Source: HGW-17 sp964516435 (lineage in GTDB: Bacteria; Myxococcota_A; Polyangia; HGW-17). From it: 64,000 nucleotides of DNA. The translations under genes and the position numbers were made by a program. The notes under the pieces were generated by a model that did no database searches, was not told the origin of the DNA, and saw only the letters and a program-made list of their open reading frames with translations. This document shows positions 8,965-17,664 of this stretch, one piece after another. Numbering within the stretch: position 1 is the stretch's first letter; every line of letters begins with the position of its first letter. Location of the stretch: contig CAZEZP010000078.1 in NCBI GenBank assembly GCA_964516435.1, positions 62,001-126,000 on the forward strand, in the 5' to 3' direction.

Positions 8965-10448
8965 AATTACAGAAATTTTCTTTCATTGTTTGCATTTCAG
9001 TTTCATTTTTCCTGATTTCCTGCAGGGGAGAGACCGGCGTGTACGACTGGGACGCCGACGTGGACGCGCCCGTGGACGTGCCCGTGGACGTGCCCGTGGA
9101 CGTGCCGCAGGACACGCCTGACGAAGACATTCCGCAGGTGCCGGTGTGCGGCAACGGGAAACTCGAGGAAGGTGAAGTGTGCGACGACGGCAACAACGTC
9201 TCGGGCGATGGCTGCAATGCCTCCTGCACGCGCGCCGACGGCGTGGACTTCGTGGCCAACGACCGCACGGTGCGCAACCAGGAAACCCCGGTTCTCGTGG
9301 GCTTTCCCGGCGATGCCGCGGATTTCGTCCTGCTCTACGCGGATTTCAGCGGAGCCGACGGCGGCGGAACGGGCGTTCGCATGGCGCGCTTCTCGGCCGA
9401 CGGCCGGAAACTCGATGAAATCACGGCCAATGACGTCGTGGGCGGCGGCAACCAGCACTCTCCCGCCGCGGCCGTTCTCGCCGACCGGCTGCTGGTGGTA
9501 TGGATCAACGAGAAATCCGGCGCCACTTTCGAAGCCGGCATCCGGGGACGCCTGTTCGATCCGAACGGCCAGCAGTTGCTCGCGGAATTCCAGGTGGACA
9601 CGTCATTCGGCGTGCCGGATCTGCACGTGAGCGCGGCGGCTTCCGATACGGGCCGCTTCCTCGTGGTGTGGACGGACACGTCCGGTCTGGGTGGAGCGGA
9701 TCTCAAGGGCCGGCTCTTCGATTCCGACGGCAATCCGCTGGCCAACGGCGTCACCGGCGATGCGGGCGAATTCACGCTGCCCGTGGCCAATCCGGCGGGA
9801 CTGCAGGTGCGAGCGCGCGTCGCGGCCCTGCCGGGTGGGCGCTTTCTGGTCGTGCACGAGGACGCTTCGGGAACCTTCGATACGGTGCCGGGCGGCATCT
9901 CCGCCGTGATCCTCGCTCCCGACGGCACGCAGGAGAGCGTTGCGGGAATCAATTCCCTGACGGCCGCCTCTCAGGCCTATCCCGACGTGGCCGTCCTGGG
10001 AAACCGTGTCGCGGCCTGCTGGGTGGATAACGGACACAGTTTCGACGCGTGGGAATGGGCCGTACACTGCCGCCTGTTCGATACCGCGCTCAACCCGGTG
10101 GGAGACGACTTCCTGGCCAACGAAACCACCGTGACGAGCCAGTTGCAGCCGCGCCTGTGCCCCCTGTCGGAGCCGGGAGGATTCCTGGTGGTGTGGGAAG
10201 ACTGGAGTTCGCTCGACGGCTACGGCGCGGGCGTGCGCGGGCGACGCTTCGACGCATCGGGCGTGCCGGCAAGTGGAGAGTTCTTCATCCCCTCCACCGC
10301 CATGGGGCATCAGACGCGGCCCGTGTGCCTGAAGCGGGGCGGATTCTTCTGGTTCGCCTGGGAAGACACCTCCCACGAATCGGTGGATGCCGATGGAACC
10401 GCCATCCGCATGCGTATCCTGCCGGAAGCCAATCTGGTCAGCCAATGA
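8961..10448 (+). CDS. Lipoprotein with Myxococcus-type Cys repeat and repeated beta units
   Basis: A 495-residue exported protein whose ATG overlaps the previous stop (ATGA). The AT-rich start codes a lipoprotein signal ending LISC, with Cys21. An acidic V-D-V-P linker follows, then CGNGKLEEGEVCDDGN and GDGCNASC, the Myxococcus cysteine-rich repeat. The remaining 400 residues are built from similar beta units (FLVVWTDTSG, LLVVWINEKSG, FLVVWEDWSS, FWFAWEDTSH) of about 50-60 residues, which suggests a propeller. The function is unknown, but it is likely at the cell surface together with the protein at 6400. Confidence 0.85.
   Translation: MKLQKFSFIVCISVSFFLISCRGETGVYDWDADVDAPVDVPVDVPVDVPQDTPDEDIPQVPVCGNGKLEEGEVCDDGNNVSGDGCNASCTRADGVDFVANDRTVRNQETPVLVGFPGDAADFVLLYADFSGADGGGTGVRMARFSADGRKLDEITANDVVGGGNQHSPAAAVLADRLLVVWINEKSGATFEAGIRGRLFDPNGQQLLAEFQVDTSFGVPDLHVSAAASDTGRFLVVWTDTSGLGGADLKGRLFDSDGNPLANGVTGDAGEFTLPVANPAGLQVRARVAALPGGRFLVVHEDASGTFDTVPGGISAVILAPDGTQESVAGINSLTAASQAYPDVAVLGNRVAACWVDNGHSFDAWEWAVHCRLFDTALNPVGDDFLANETTVTSQLQPRLCPLSEPGGFLVVWEDWSSLDGYGAGVRGRRFDASGVPASGEFFIPSTAMGHQTRPVCLKRGGFFWFAWEDTSHESVDADGTAIRMRILPEANLVSQ
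9060..9107 (+). repeat. Four 12-bp units coding Val-Asp-Val/Ala-Pro
   Basis: GTGGACGTGCCC and close variants occur four times in tandem, coding the acidic spacer behind the lipid anchor. This is the same design as the linker at 6595 but with a different unit, so the two spacers arose separately. Confidence 0.85.
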
Positions 10449-11818
10449 AGAAGGAAATCTTCTCCATGCGCCGCATGCGGATGCTGGCCTCCAGCCAGCC
10501 GAGGCACGGAAAACCCGTATTGTGCTGGCTGTCCCGCGCGCTGCGCCCCTTCATGAACCCGGCTCTGGATTTCGCCGTGGAAACGGCCAATGAACACGGA
10601 GCAGGGGTCTGGGCGCTGGTGGTGGCGGATCCGGCGTGCCCGCGAACGTATTCCCGCCACCCCGCCTTCTTTTTCGATGGGCTCGCAGAACTGGCCGCCG
10701 GATTGCGGGAACGCGGCATCCCCCTGCTGGCTCTGGCCGGCGATACCGTCGAAACCGTGGTTGCCGCAATGCGAAAATCTTCGGTGCTGGTATGCGACGA
10801 GCACCCGGAACCGTGGGCCCGGCAACTGCGTGCGGAAATCGCCCGGCGCGCGGACATCCCGGTGCTGGCGGTGGAAGCCGATGCCCTGGTGCCGCCCCTT
10901 GTCGCCGCGGATCATGCCCACGCGGCCGCCCGCACGATCCGGCCCGTGCTGCACCGGCTTTTGCCCGAGTTTTTGCCATACGAAGCCGACCGGGAAGTGC
11001 GTTTTCCCCTGATGCAGGCCCCGGATTCCGAATCCGGTACGCTCCTGGACGCGGGCCATCCGGATTCCATCCGGATTCCCGGGTGGGATCATTCCCTCGA
11101 AACCCGCGCCCGCCCGCGCGGCGGACAGAAGGAAGCCCGGAAAAAACTCGCGCATTTCATCGAAACGAATCTGCATCACTATCACGAGATGCACCATCGC
11201 GCGGACCTGGATGCCGCTTCCGGGCTGGGTCCCTACCTGCGCTGCGGCCATCTGGGTGTGCACGAAATCGTGCGGGCCTGCGAAAAGGCTCCGGGACCCG
11301 GCTCGGAAGCATTCCTGGAACAGGTGATCGTGCGCCGCGAACTCTCGCTCAATGCCGCATGGTTCCATCCCGGCCATGCCACGGAGGCCATGGTGCCCGC
11401 CTGGGCCGTCAGGGCGCTGGAAAGCCGGCCCCGGCAGCGCCAGCAGGTTTCCTTCGCGGACATGGAAGCCGCCTGCACGCCGGATGAAGCCTGGAATGCC
11501 GCCATGCTGGAAATGAAGGTCTGCGGCACCATGCACAATTACATGCGCATGTATTGGGGGAAACAAGTATTGTATTGGAGCGCCAATTGGAAAGAAGCAT
11601 ACCAGTTTTTATTGCAATCCAATGATCGCTATTTCTGGGATGGATGCGAACCCAACGGCACGGTGGGAGTGGCCTGGGTGTTCGGCCTGCACGACCGGCC
11701 TTTCGTGGCGCGGGAAGGCTTCGGCGTGGTGCGTTCCATGACGCCTTCCGGCCTTTCGCGCAAGTTCGACGTGGACGCCTACGTGCGCCGCGCCCGGCTG
11801 CGCGCCGGCGCCGTGTAA
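10445..11818 (+). CDS. phr: Class II CPD DNA photolyase
   Basis: A 457-residue flavoprotein that uses light to split cyclobutane pyrimidine dimers. The C-terminal half carries the class II signature: MHNYMRMYWGKQVLYW, the NDRYFWDG loop, then GVAWVFGLHDRPF with the FAD and substrate pocket. The N-terminal half is the antenna (Rossmann-like) domain with CWLSRALRPFMNPAL. The length is normal for class II. The ATG at 10445 overlaps the previous stop by ATGA, so it appears translationally coupled to a surface lipoprotein, an odd neighbour. A tract of AT-rich codons lies at about 11561-11640, inside the conserved C-terminal region, without disturbing the motif. Confidence 0.93.
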   Translation: MKKEIFSMRRMRMLASSQPRHGKPVLCWLSRALRPFMNPALDFAVETANEHGAGVWALVVADPACPRTYSRHPAFFFDGLAELAAGLRERGIPLLALAGDTVETVVAAMRKSSVLVCDEHPEPWARQLRAEIARRADIPVLAVEADALVPPLVAADHAHAAARTIRPVLHRLLPEFLPYEADREVRFPLMQAPDSESGTLLDAGHPDSIRIPGWDHSLETRARPRGGQKEARKKLAHFIETNLHHYHEMHHRADLDAASGLGPYLRCGHLGVHEIVRACEKAPGPGSEAFLEQVIVRRELSLNAAWFHPGHATEAMVPAWAVRALESRPRQRQQVSFADMEAACTPDEAWNAAMLEMKVCGTMHNYMRMYWGKQVLYWSANWKEAYQFLLQSNDRYFWDGCEPNGTVGVAWVFGLHDRPFVAREGFGVVRSMTPSGLSRKFDVDAYVRRARLRAGAV

Positions 11819-11890
11819 AGATTTGGATTGTGGCCGGGAACGAAAGGGAATACAACCATTGCACCGGCGCATGCGGCCGGGGAGGGTGCC

Positions 11891-13288
11891 ATGGATGCGG
11901 ATTTGACGTTTCTGGGAGCCGCGGGCAACGTGACGGGATCCTGCACGCTGGTGCGGGTTGGAAAGACCCGGATTCTGGTGGATTGCGGCCTGTATCAGGA
12001 GCGCGACCTGCAGGAGCGCAACTGGTCGAAGATGCCGGTGGATCTGGACGCCATCGATGCCGTGCTGCTCACGCACGCCCATCTGGACCACTGCGGGCGC
12101 CTGCCGAAACTGGTGCGCGACGGCTTTCGCGGGCGCATCCTGGGAACCCCGGCGACGCTGGAAATCGCCCGGATCCTCCTGTACGACAGCGCCCATCTGC
12201 AGGAAGAAGACGTGCGCAAGAAGGAGAAGCGGCACCAGAAGGAAGGCCGCAAGAGCCCGTATCCCTACGAGCCGCTCTATGCCCGGCGCCACGTGGATCT
12301 CACCGTGGAGCGCTTCCAGGCCGTGCCCTATGAGACATCGGTCGAAGTGGGTCCCGGACTCAAGGCGCGCTTTTTCGAGGCGGGCCACATCTTCGGTTCC
12401 GCCATGATCGAACTGGAACTGGAGAAAGCCGGGGAAAAGCGCGTCGTGGTCTTCTCCGGCGACGTGGGCCGCAAGAATCTGCCCATCATCAACGACCCGC
12501 ACCGCTTCGAGCGCGCGGACGCCGTGGTCGTGGAATCCACCTACGGCGACCGCACCCACGGCGCGGTGGCCGACATCCCGTCGGAACTGGAGCGCATCCT
12601 CACGGACACCATGAAGCGGGGCGGCAATGTCGTCATCCCCGGCTTCGCCGTGGAACGCACGCAGGAGGTCCTCTACCACATGACCGGCCTGCTGCGGCAA
12701 AAGCGCATTCCGCCCATCCTGACGTTCGTGGACAGCCCCATGGCCATCGGGGTGACCGAGATTTTCCGCAAGCATCCGGAACTGTTCGACCACGAAACCG
12801 TGGAGCTCATGGAAAAGGGGCTCTCGCCCTACGATTTCCCGGGCCTCACGCTGTGCCGCACGGCCCAGCAGTCCAAGGCCATCAACGCCATCCGGGGCGT
12901 GGCCGTCATCATCGCGGGCGCCGGCATGTGCACGGGCGGCCGCATCAAGCACCACCTGTTCAACAACCTGCCGCGCCGGGAAAGCACGATCCTGTTCGTC
13001 GGCTACCAGTCCAGGGGAACGCTGGGACGCCTGATCCTCGACGGCGCACCCGAGGTGCGCATCTTCGGGGAACGCGTGCCGGTGAAGGCCTCCATCGAAA
13101 AGATTTCCGGATTTTCCGGCCACGCCGACCGCGACGAACTGCTCGACTGGATGCAATCCTTCCGCAGCCATCCGCACGTCTTCATCAACCACGGCGAACC
13201 CGAGGCCGCCGCAGCCTTTGCCCAACTCCTCTCCCAGAACGGATTCTCCTGCACGCAGGCGGAATACCTGAAAACCATTCCTCTATAA
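11891..13288 (+). CDS. Beta-CASP metallo-beta-lactamase RNase (CPSF-like)
   Basis: A 465-residue predicted RNA-processing nuclease. The metallo-beta-lactamase core shows THAHLDHCG (the HxHxDH zinc site) and FSGDVG. The beta-CASP part and the C-terminal specificity region show GAGMCTGGRIKHH, GYQSRGTLGR and FSGHADR. The whole architecture matches bacterial YSH1/CPSF73-like enzymes, which cut RNA endo- or exonucleolytically using two zinc ions. The start has GGAGG just upstream of ATG 11891. The gene ends at a very AT-rich stretch before a convergent gene. It may act in RNA decay, but the substrate is unknown. Confidence 0.92.
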   Translation: MDADLTFLGAAGNVTGSCTLVRVGKTRILVDCGLYQERDLQERNWSKMPVDLDAIDAVLLTHAHLDHCGRLPKLVRDGFRGRILGTPATLEIARILLYDSAHLQEEDVRKKEKRHQKEGRKSPYPYEPLYARRHVDLTVERFQAVPYETSVEVGPGLKARFFEAGHIFGSAMIELELEKAGEKRVVVFSGDVGRKNLPIINDPHRFERADAVVVESTYGDRTHGAVADIPSELERILTDTMKRGGNVVIPGFAVERTQEVLYHMTGLLRQKRIPPILTFVDSPMAIGVTEIFRKHPELFDHETVELMEKGLSPYDFPGLTLCRTAQQSKAINAIRGVAVIIAGAGMCTGGRIKHHLFNNLPRRESTILFVGYQSRGTLGRLILDGAPEVRIFGERVPVKASIEKISGFSGHADRDELLDWMQSFRSHPHVFINHGEPEAAAAFAQLLSQNGFSCTQAEYLKTIPL

Positions 13289-13333
13289 AAAACACTTATT
13301 ACAATACATAAAAAATATAAAGATATAAAGAGA

Positions 13334-13361
13334 ATTGATTTTATTAATTTTATTAATCAAT
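13334..13361. terminator. AT-rich inverted repeat between convergent genes
   Basis: ATTGATT and AATCAAT form a 7-bp stem around a 14-base AT loop, and the right arm covers the stop codon of the minus-strand gene. The whole stretch 13289-13360 is nearly pure A/T. It may serve as a weak terminator for both convergent genes, but the stem has little GC, so this is tentative. Confidence 0.3.
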
Positions 13362-14883
13362 AGGAGATGTGGTTCTGGCTACGCCCGGAAATCACGTAGT
13401 GGTTGAGCAACTGGCGCTTTTCGACCTCTTCCTGCATCTTGCGCCAGATGGGCGGGTGATCCGCCAGAATCTGGAAGAAGGTCTTGGGCGGCACCTGGAC
13501 GATTTCCACCAGGCCGCGGGTCCGCACGGTGGCCATCGCCGGCTTGCGCTTGAGCAGCGCCATTTCGCCGAAGTACTCGCCTTCGCCCAGGACGGCCAGG
13601 AATTTGACCTCCCCGCCCTCGGTCTCGGTGACGACTTCCACCTCCCCGAGCAGGATCAGGAACAGGCCGCCGCCCTTTTCTCCCTGCTTGATCACGGGCG
13701 TCTGCGGCCCGAAACGCAAGAAGTGCAGTTCCCCCAGGTATTGAGAGCGCTTCTCTTCCGCGATCAGGGAGAAGAATGGCAGGTTCTTGAGCATCAGATC
13801 CTGCATGCGCTGCCGGTAGAATTTCTTGATGACAGCCAACACCGACGGATGCTTCTTTCCGATTTCCTGGATGGTCTTCTTGGGAATCTCCAGGACGGTG
13901 CTCCGGGTGACGGCCGTGATGGTGGCATGCCGCTTCTGATCCGCAAGCAGGGCGAACTCGCCGAAGAATTCGCCGGCATTGAGCACGGCCACTTCCTTGT
14001 CCTCACCGGAAGGCTGCAGTTTCGTGACCCGGATTTCTCCATCCACGATCAAAAAGAGCGAAGAACCGGGATCGCCCTCGCGCAGGATGACGGTGCCCGG
14101 GTCGTAGGTGACGGCCACCATCTGCGAACGGAACGCCTGCCGGGATTCCGCATCCAGATCCCGCAGCAGCGGGGCGGTTTCCCAGAAGTCTTCCTCCGGG
14201 GCCGCCTCTTCGGATTCGGCCGTCGGTGTCTTTTCTTCTTCGCTGTTATCGCTCCAGGCCGCGGAAAAGATGTCCTGTTCCTGATCGCCGAAGATGTCGA
14301 TGGTTTCGTTGCGGTTGGCACGCACGTTGTTGGCGATGGAGGAAAGCCGCTCTTCCCGGGTGGGAAAACGGTTGGTGATGGTTTCCGTGAGCGTGGCGGC
14401 GATGCGCGGAATGCCGGCCGGAGGGCTGGGAATCCGGCGCCCCGCGGGATCGCTCTCGTCCTGCCAGGTATCGCTCTTCACCTGGTTGTAGTCGGCGATC
14501 GGCGTGGGTTCCTCCGGTTCCGTCCATTGGTTCATCATCATCTGCCCCACCTCTTCCTCCTGCGGCGGGGGGGCCGGCGGCGGTTCCGGCTGCCCGAACG
14601 GGCGGCCGGTGATGACGCCATACCATTGCTGGAACTCCGCCTGCTGCGGGTAGAATTCCAGCACGCTCTTGCAGACGGCTTCGGCCTGGCCGCGTTTTCC
14701 CTGGTCGAGGTAGGCCTGCGTCACGACGCGATACTGCGCGATGGCCTCGTCATGCCGCTCCAGTTTGCGGTAGAGGCCCGCCAGTCGAAGCCGCAAGTCT
14801 GGGCGGTCCTCCTTCGTGATGGATTCCTCCAACTGCTTGGCCTCTTTGCGGAGTTTGCGTTTGGTGAAGAAATCCAGCGCCAT
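13357..14883 (-). CDS. TPR protein with two cyclic-nucleotide-binding domains
   Basis: A 508-residue cytoplasmic protein. The ATG at 14883 has GGGAG five bases upstream. Residues 5-95 are TPR-like helices (LRLAGLYRKLERHDEAIAQY). An acidic/Pro-rich linker follows to about 215. Two Crp-type cNMP domains follow, with GDPGSSLFLIVDGEIRV and GEFFGEFALLADQKRHAT in the first, and GGGLFLILLGEVEV and GEYFGEMALLKRKPAMAT in the second. The first phosphate cassette keeps an Arg before A-T and the second has Pro-Ala-Met, so the second may not bind cAMP. No output domain is fused. It is the last gene of a three-gene minus-strand cluster and could sense a nucleotide for the HEAT proteins. Confidence 0.87.
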   Translation of the reverse strand: MALDFFTKRKLRKEAKQLEESITKEDRPDLRLRLAGLYRKLERHDEAIAQYRVVTQAYLDQGKRGQAEAVCKSVLEFYPQQAEFQQWYGVITGRPFGQPEPPPAPPPQEEEVGQMMMNQWTEPEEPTPIADYNQVKSDTWQDESDPAGRRIPSPPAGIPRIAATLTETITNRFPTREERLSSIANNVRANRNETIDIFGDQEQDIFSAAWSDNSEEEKTPTAESEEAAPEEDFWETAPLLRDLDAESRQAFRSQMVAVTYDPGTVILREGDPGSSLFLIVDGEIRVTKLQPSGEDKEVAVLNAGEFFGEFALLADQKRHATITAVTRSTVLEIPKKTIQEIGKKHPSVLAVIKKFYRQRMQDLMLKNLPFFSLIAEEKRSQYLGELHFLRFGPQTPVIKQGEKGGGLFLILLGEVEVVTETEGGEVKFLAVLGEGEYFGEMALLKRKPAMATVRTRGLVEIVQVPPKTFFQILADHPPIWRKMQEEVEKRQLLNHYVISGRSQNHISY

Positions 14884-14901
14884 GAAGACTCCCAAATTCT
14901 T

Positions 14902-16752
14902 TCAGGGTTTCGATGCAGGGGCCGCGTTCTTCCGGCTTTCGTCGAAAAGCCGCAGGATGTATTCCTGCAGGCGCGGCAGCGTACGGCCATCTTCGGCCAG
15001 GAATACCAGCACCTGGCGCTCGGCGGGACCTCCCATCTTGAAAAGCGCTTCCGCCATCTTCTGCAGGGGGTGGATATCCTGGGAGAATGCCGGATCGGCC
15101 CGGTAGGTCAGCAGGAATTCCCGGAACGGACGAATGATGGACTTGTCGCCGATGGCCAGGAGCGCATTGGTGATGGCCAGCAGTTCCCTGACGCTCGTCT
15201 GGGGATGCACGAGCAGTTGCAGCAGCACGGGAACGGCCTCGCGGGTCTTGAGCAGCCCCAGCACCTCGGCCATGACTTCCACGGCCTGCGGTCGGGTACC
15301 CTGGATGTAGTCGTACGGCTGCTGCAGCAGGCTCAGATACAGGGGCACTCCCTGCGGATCCGGCCTGGCCACGAGATCCTTGGCGGCCTTTTCGCGCAAT
15401 TCGGGCGAACTCTCGGGATTGGTGAGCATCTTGATCAAACGCCCCACGCCGGCGCCGCCCACCACGGCCAGCGCATCGATGGCCAGGCGTTTGGCCAGGG
15501 GAAAGCGCGAATCGGGATCATTGGCGATGGCCGTCAGGGCATCGAGGAGCGGGAGCGGCGACTGCACGTCCGCGGAGGAGGGCGGCGCCATGACGCCGAG
15601 ATCGAACGTGACGCCGCGCATGGCGGCATCCAGGGACTGCGTGCGCCAGATGCGCTCGCCAGTGGCCACGCGCAGACACTCCAGGGAGCCGTTGGCCTTG
15701 GCGTAGAACACATGCTCGCCAACGGCCACGGAACCGATGAGATCCTCATTGAAGGGATGCATGACGGCCCACTGGAGGGTGGCCTTGCGATCTTCGGAAA
15801 CCGAAAATCCGAGAAAATACTTGAACATGTGAATGACGAAACGGCTGCCGCGCACCGCGGGTCCCTTGGCTCCCGCCATCCAGGAGGCCAAGAGGGAGCG
15901 TACGTCGTACGCCGAGTAATCCACGCTCACGACGTCGTAGCGATCCAGCGAATAGCGGTACTCCACGTTGTGGATGTCGGAAACGAAGGCCGTTGGCGGA
16001 TTGCGGACTTCTTCCACCACGTTCTCGCCCAGGCGGAACAGGCCCCGGTTGTCGCCGAAGAAGATGCCTTCCGGCATGGCCATCATGTAGCGCACCTCGC
16101 CCCGCGGGATGAGGATGCGGGCGAGCTCCACCGGCTTGGACGTGCTCAGCAGCACCAGATGCTGGCTGCGGTAGGGCACGATGACCACGTCGTCGGTCAT
16201 GAGCGGCGTTCCCATGCGGCCGTTGGCTTCCAGAGACCAGATTTTCTGGCCCGACGCCGACAGGACGGTGACGGTAGAGACCTGGTTCAGGGGATCACCG
16301 GCGGGCTTGAAGTTGGTGACGTAGGCGATTTTCCCGTTGGGCGCGGCCGACATCCCCATGAAGGTCTGCTGCGGCGGAACCGGGCTGCGCCATGCCGGTT
16401 TTCCGGTGCGCACGTCCAGCGCGGAAATGCCCTGGGTCTTGTCCAGGTACACCACGTAATCCCCGGTGATCACATAACGGGATGCGGCATTCGGCGTGGG
16501 CTGGCGCCACAGGACCGCACCCGTGGCGGCATCCACGGCCACGGCCGTGCGGGGAGAAGCCTGCTGGAAAATGGCCAGGGGCTTGCCCGTGGCATTGTGC
16601 GGCTTCGCCGGCGGCAACTGGATCATCTTGAGCGCCCGGCTGATTTTGCCCGGATCGTTGGGGGTGGTGTTCTGATGGAAGGGCGGCAGGGGCTTGCAGG
16701 CCGCGGCCGCGAACAACAGGGCGAACATCGTGTGGCGGAGGGTATTCTTCAT
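14902..16752 (-). CDS. Lipoprotein with quinoprotein-like propeller and HEAT repeats
   Basis: A 616-residue exported protein. The ATG at 16752 has GAGG six bases upstream. The signal ends AAAAC with lipid Cys19. Residues about 55-390 form PQQ-type propeller blades without a clear cofactor site (VDAATGAVLW, LDVRTGKPAWRS, LRVATGERIW). Residues about 410-600 are HEAT-like helices (REAVPVLLQLLVHPQ, LREKAAKDLVARPDPQG). This propeller resembles the scaffold BamB, but the HEAT extension is unusual. It is separated by 8 bases from the upstream HEAT gene and by 18 from the cNMP gene, so it is likely one operon and a protein-protein scaffold in the periplasm. Confidence 0.83.
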   Translation of the reverse strand: MKNTLRHTMFALLFAAAACKPLPPFHQNTTPNDPGKISRALKMIQLPPAKPHNATGKPLAIFQQASPRTAVAVDAATGAVLWRQPTPNAASRYVITGDYVVYLDKTQGISALDVRTGKPAWRSPVPPQQTFMGMSAAPNGKIAYVTNFKPAGDPLNQVSTVTVLSASGQKIWSLEANGRMGTPLMTDDVVIVPYRSQHLVLLSTSKPVELARILIPRGEVRYMMAMPEGIFFGDNRGLFRLGENVVEEVRNPPTAFVSDIHNVEYRYSLDRYDVVSVDYSAYDVRSLLASWMAGAKGPAVRGSRFVIHMFKYFLGFSVSEDRKATLQWAVMHPFNEDLIGSVAVGEHVFYAKANGSLECLRVATGERIWRTQSLDAAMRGVTFDLGVMAPPSSADVQSPLPLLDALTAIANDPDSRFPLAKRLAIDALAVVGGAGVGRLIKMLTNPESSPELREKAAKDLVARPDPQGVPLYLSLLQQPYDYIQGTRPQAVEVMAEVLGLLKTREAVPVLLQLLVHPQTSVRELLAITNALLAIGDKSIIRPFREFLLTYRADPAFSQDIHPLQKMAEALFKMGGPAERQVLVFLAEDGRTLPRLQEYILRLFDESRKNAAPASKP

Positions 16753-16760
16753 GATGCGCC

Positions 16761-17582
16761 TCACTTCGAGAGAATCTGATAGGCCAACTTGCGGGAACGC
16801 ATGAATGCATCCGGGCCGGATGCATGGTAGGTCATCAGCACGTTCTGCGCACCGGGCAGGTTGGTTTCACCCAGGATTTTCACCAGTTGCACGCGGACGG
16901 GTTCCGGCCCGAAATCGGGGCGGGAAAGCAGCGTGCCGATGGTGGTGATGAGCGGTTCCTTGGAAGTCTTGGTGCTTTCCATGGCCAGCGCCAGCGCCTT
17001 GGCCGTGCGGATGCCTCCCACGAACCCCAGCGCCTGCATGGCGGCGGTGGAGCCGCGCTCAAACAACTTGAGCAGGGGCTCCTCGGCCTTGGCGACGCGC
17101 CGCTTTCCCAGGAGCCACGCGGCCTTGTTGCGCACGGCCTCGTCATAGTCGCGAAGCGCCCTGAGCAGGACGTCGTCGATGCGCTGCTGCACCGCCGGGT
17201 CCTTGATGTCCATTTCACACAGGGCCGAAAGCGCTTCGGTGCGCAGTTCAACGGAGCGATGTCCGGAGTAGAACAGCAGGGTCTCGAGCGCCCGCGGATC
17301 CCTGCGTTCGCCCAGGGCCTGGATCATGGCGCGGCTCATGGGTGGCGGATATCCGAGCAGCAGTTGGGTCAGGAGGAGATCCAGGCTTTCGGGCGTCCTG
17401 CGCTTTCCCAGTTCCGCAATGGCGGCCGAAGCTTCCTGGGCGTTGTCGCCCTGGATGAGATACAGCAGGTAATCGAGATCGGCGGACTGGAGATTCTTGG
17501 AGGCCTTCTGCTGGGCCTGGGCCGGAAAGGCCGCGAGCGGCAGCAGCATCGAAACGAACAGGATTGCAGGAAACGACTTCAT
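16761..17582 (-). CDS. Exported HEAT-repeat protein
   Basis: A 273-residue periplasmic protein. The signal peptide ends FPAQAQ. The mature part is helical repeats with the HEAT pattern (ELRTEALSALCEM, EAVRNKAAWLLGKR, AEEPLLKLFERG, PEPVRVQLVKILGE), about seven repeats. No catalytic motif is present. The ATG at 17582 has AAGGAG eight bases upstream, and a TTG nine bases earlier is less likely. The HEAT part resembles the C-terminal half of the next gene product, so the two may be partners or the result of duplication. A perfect 16-bp palindrome lies 20 bases upstream of the start. Confidence 0.82.
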   Translation of the reverse strand: MKSFPAILFVSMLLPLAAFPAQAQQKASKNLQSADLDYLLYLIQGDNAQEASAAIAELGKRRTPESLDLLLTQLLLGYPPPMSRAMIQALGERRDPRALETLLFYSGHRSVELRTEALSALCEMDIKDPAVQQRIDDVLLRALRDYDEAVRNKAAWLLGKRRVAKAEEPLLKLFERGSTAAMQALGFVGGIRTAKALALAMESTKTSKEPLITTIGTLLSRPDFGPEPVRVQLVKILGETNLPGAQNVLMTYHASGPDAFMRSRKLAYQILSK

Positions 17583-17602
17583 TTTTTGCAACTCCTTGGG
17601 CA

Positions 17603-17618
17603 GGTCCCCGCGGGGACC
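17603..17618. promoter_or_regulatory. Perfect 16-bp palindrome near the HEAT operon start
   Basis: GGTCCCCGCGGGGACC is perfectly symmetric. It lies 20 bases ahead of the ATG of the minus-strand HEAT gene, between a possible promoter and the ribosome site. It could be a repressor operator or an RNA hairpin in the leader. Confidence 0.5.
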
Positions 17619-17634
17619 CTTTCGGGATCGCGCT

Positions 17635-17664
17635 ACGCTACCCCAAATGCATCGCGGGAGTCAA
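17635..17664 (-). promoter_or_regulatory. Possible promoter of the HEAT/propeller/cNMP operon
   Basis: On the minus strand TTGACT is followed 18 bases later by TAGCGT. The -35 box is good and the -10 box poor. The position is right for the operon and just upstream of the 16-bp palindrome. Confidence 0.3.

Noticed and set aside
13369..16779. 1136-codon open frame antisense to the cNMP and propeller genes
   Set aside because: The real strand shows two cNMP domains and a lipobox. The antisense product is low-complexity His/Arg/Gly-rich sequence.
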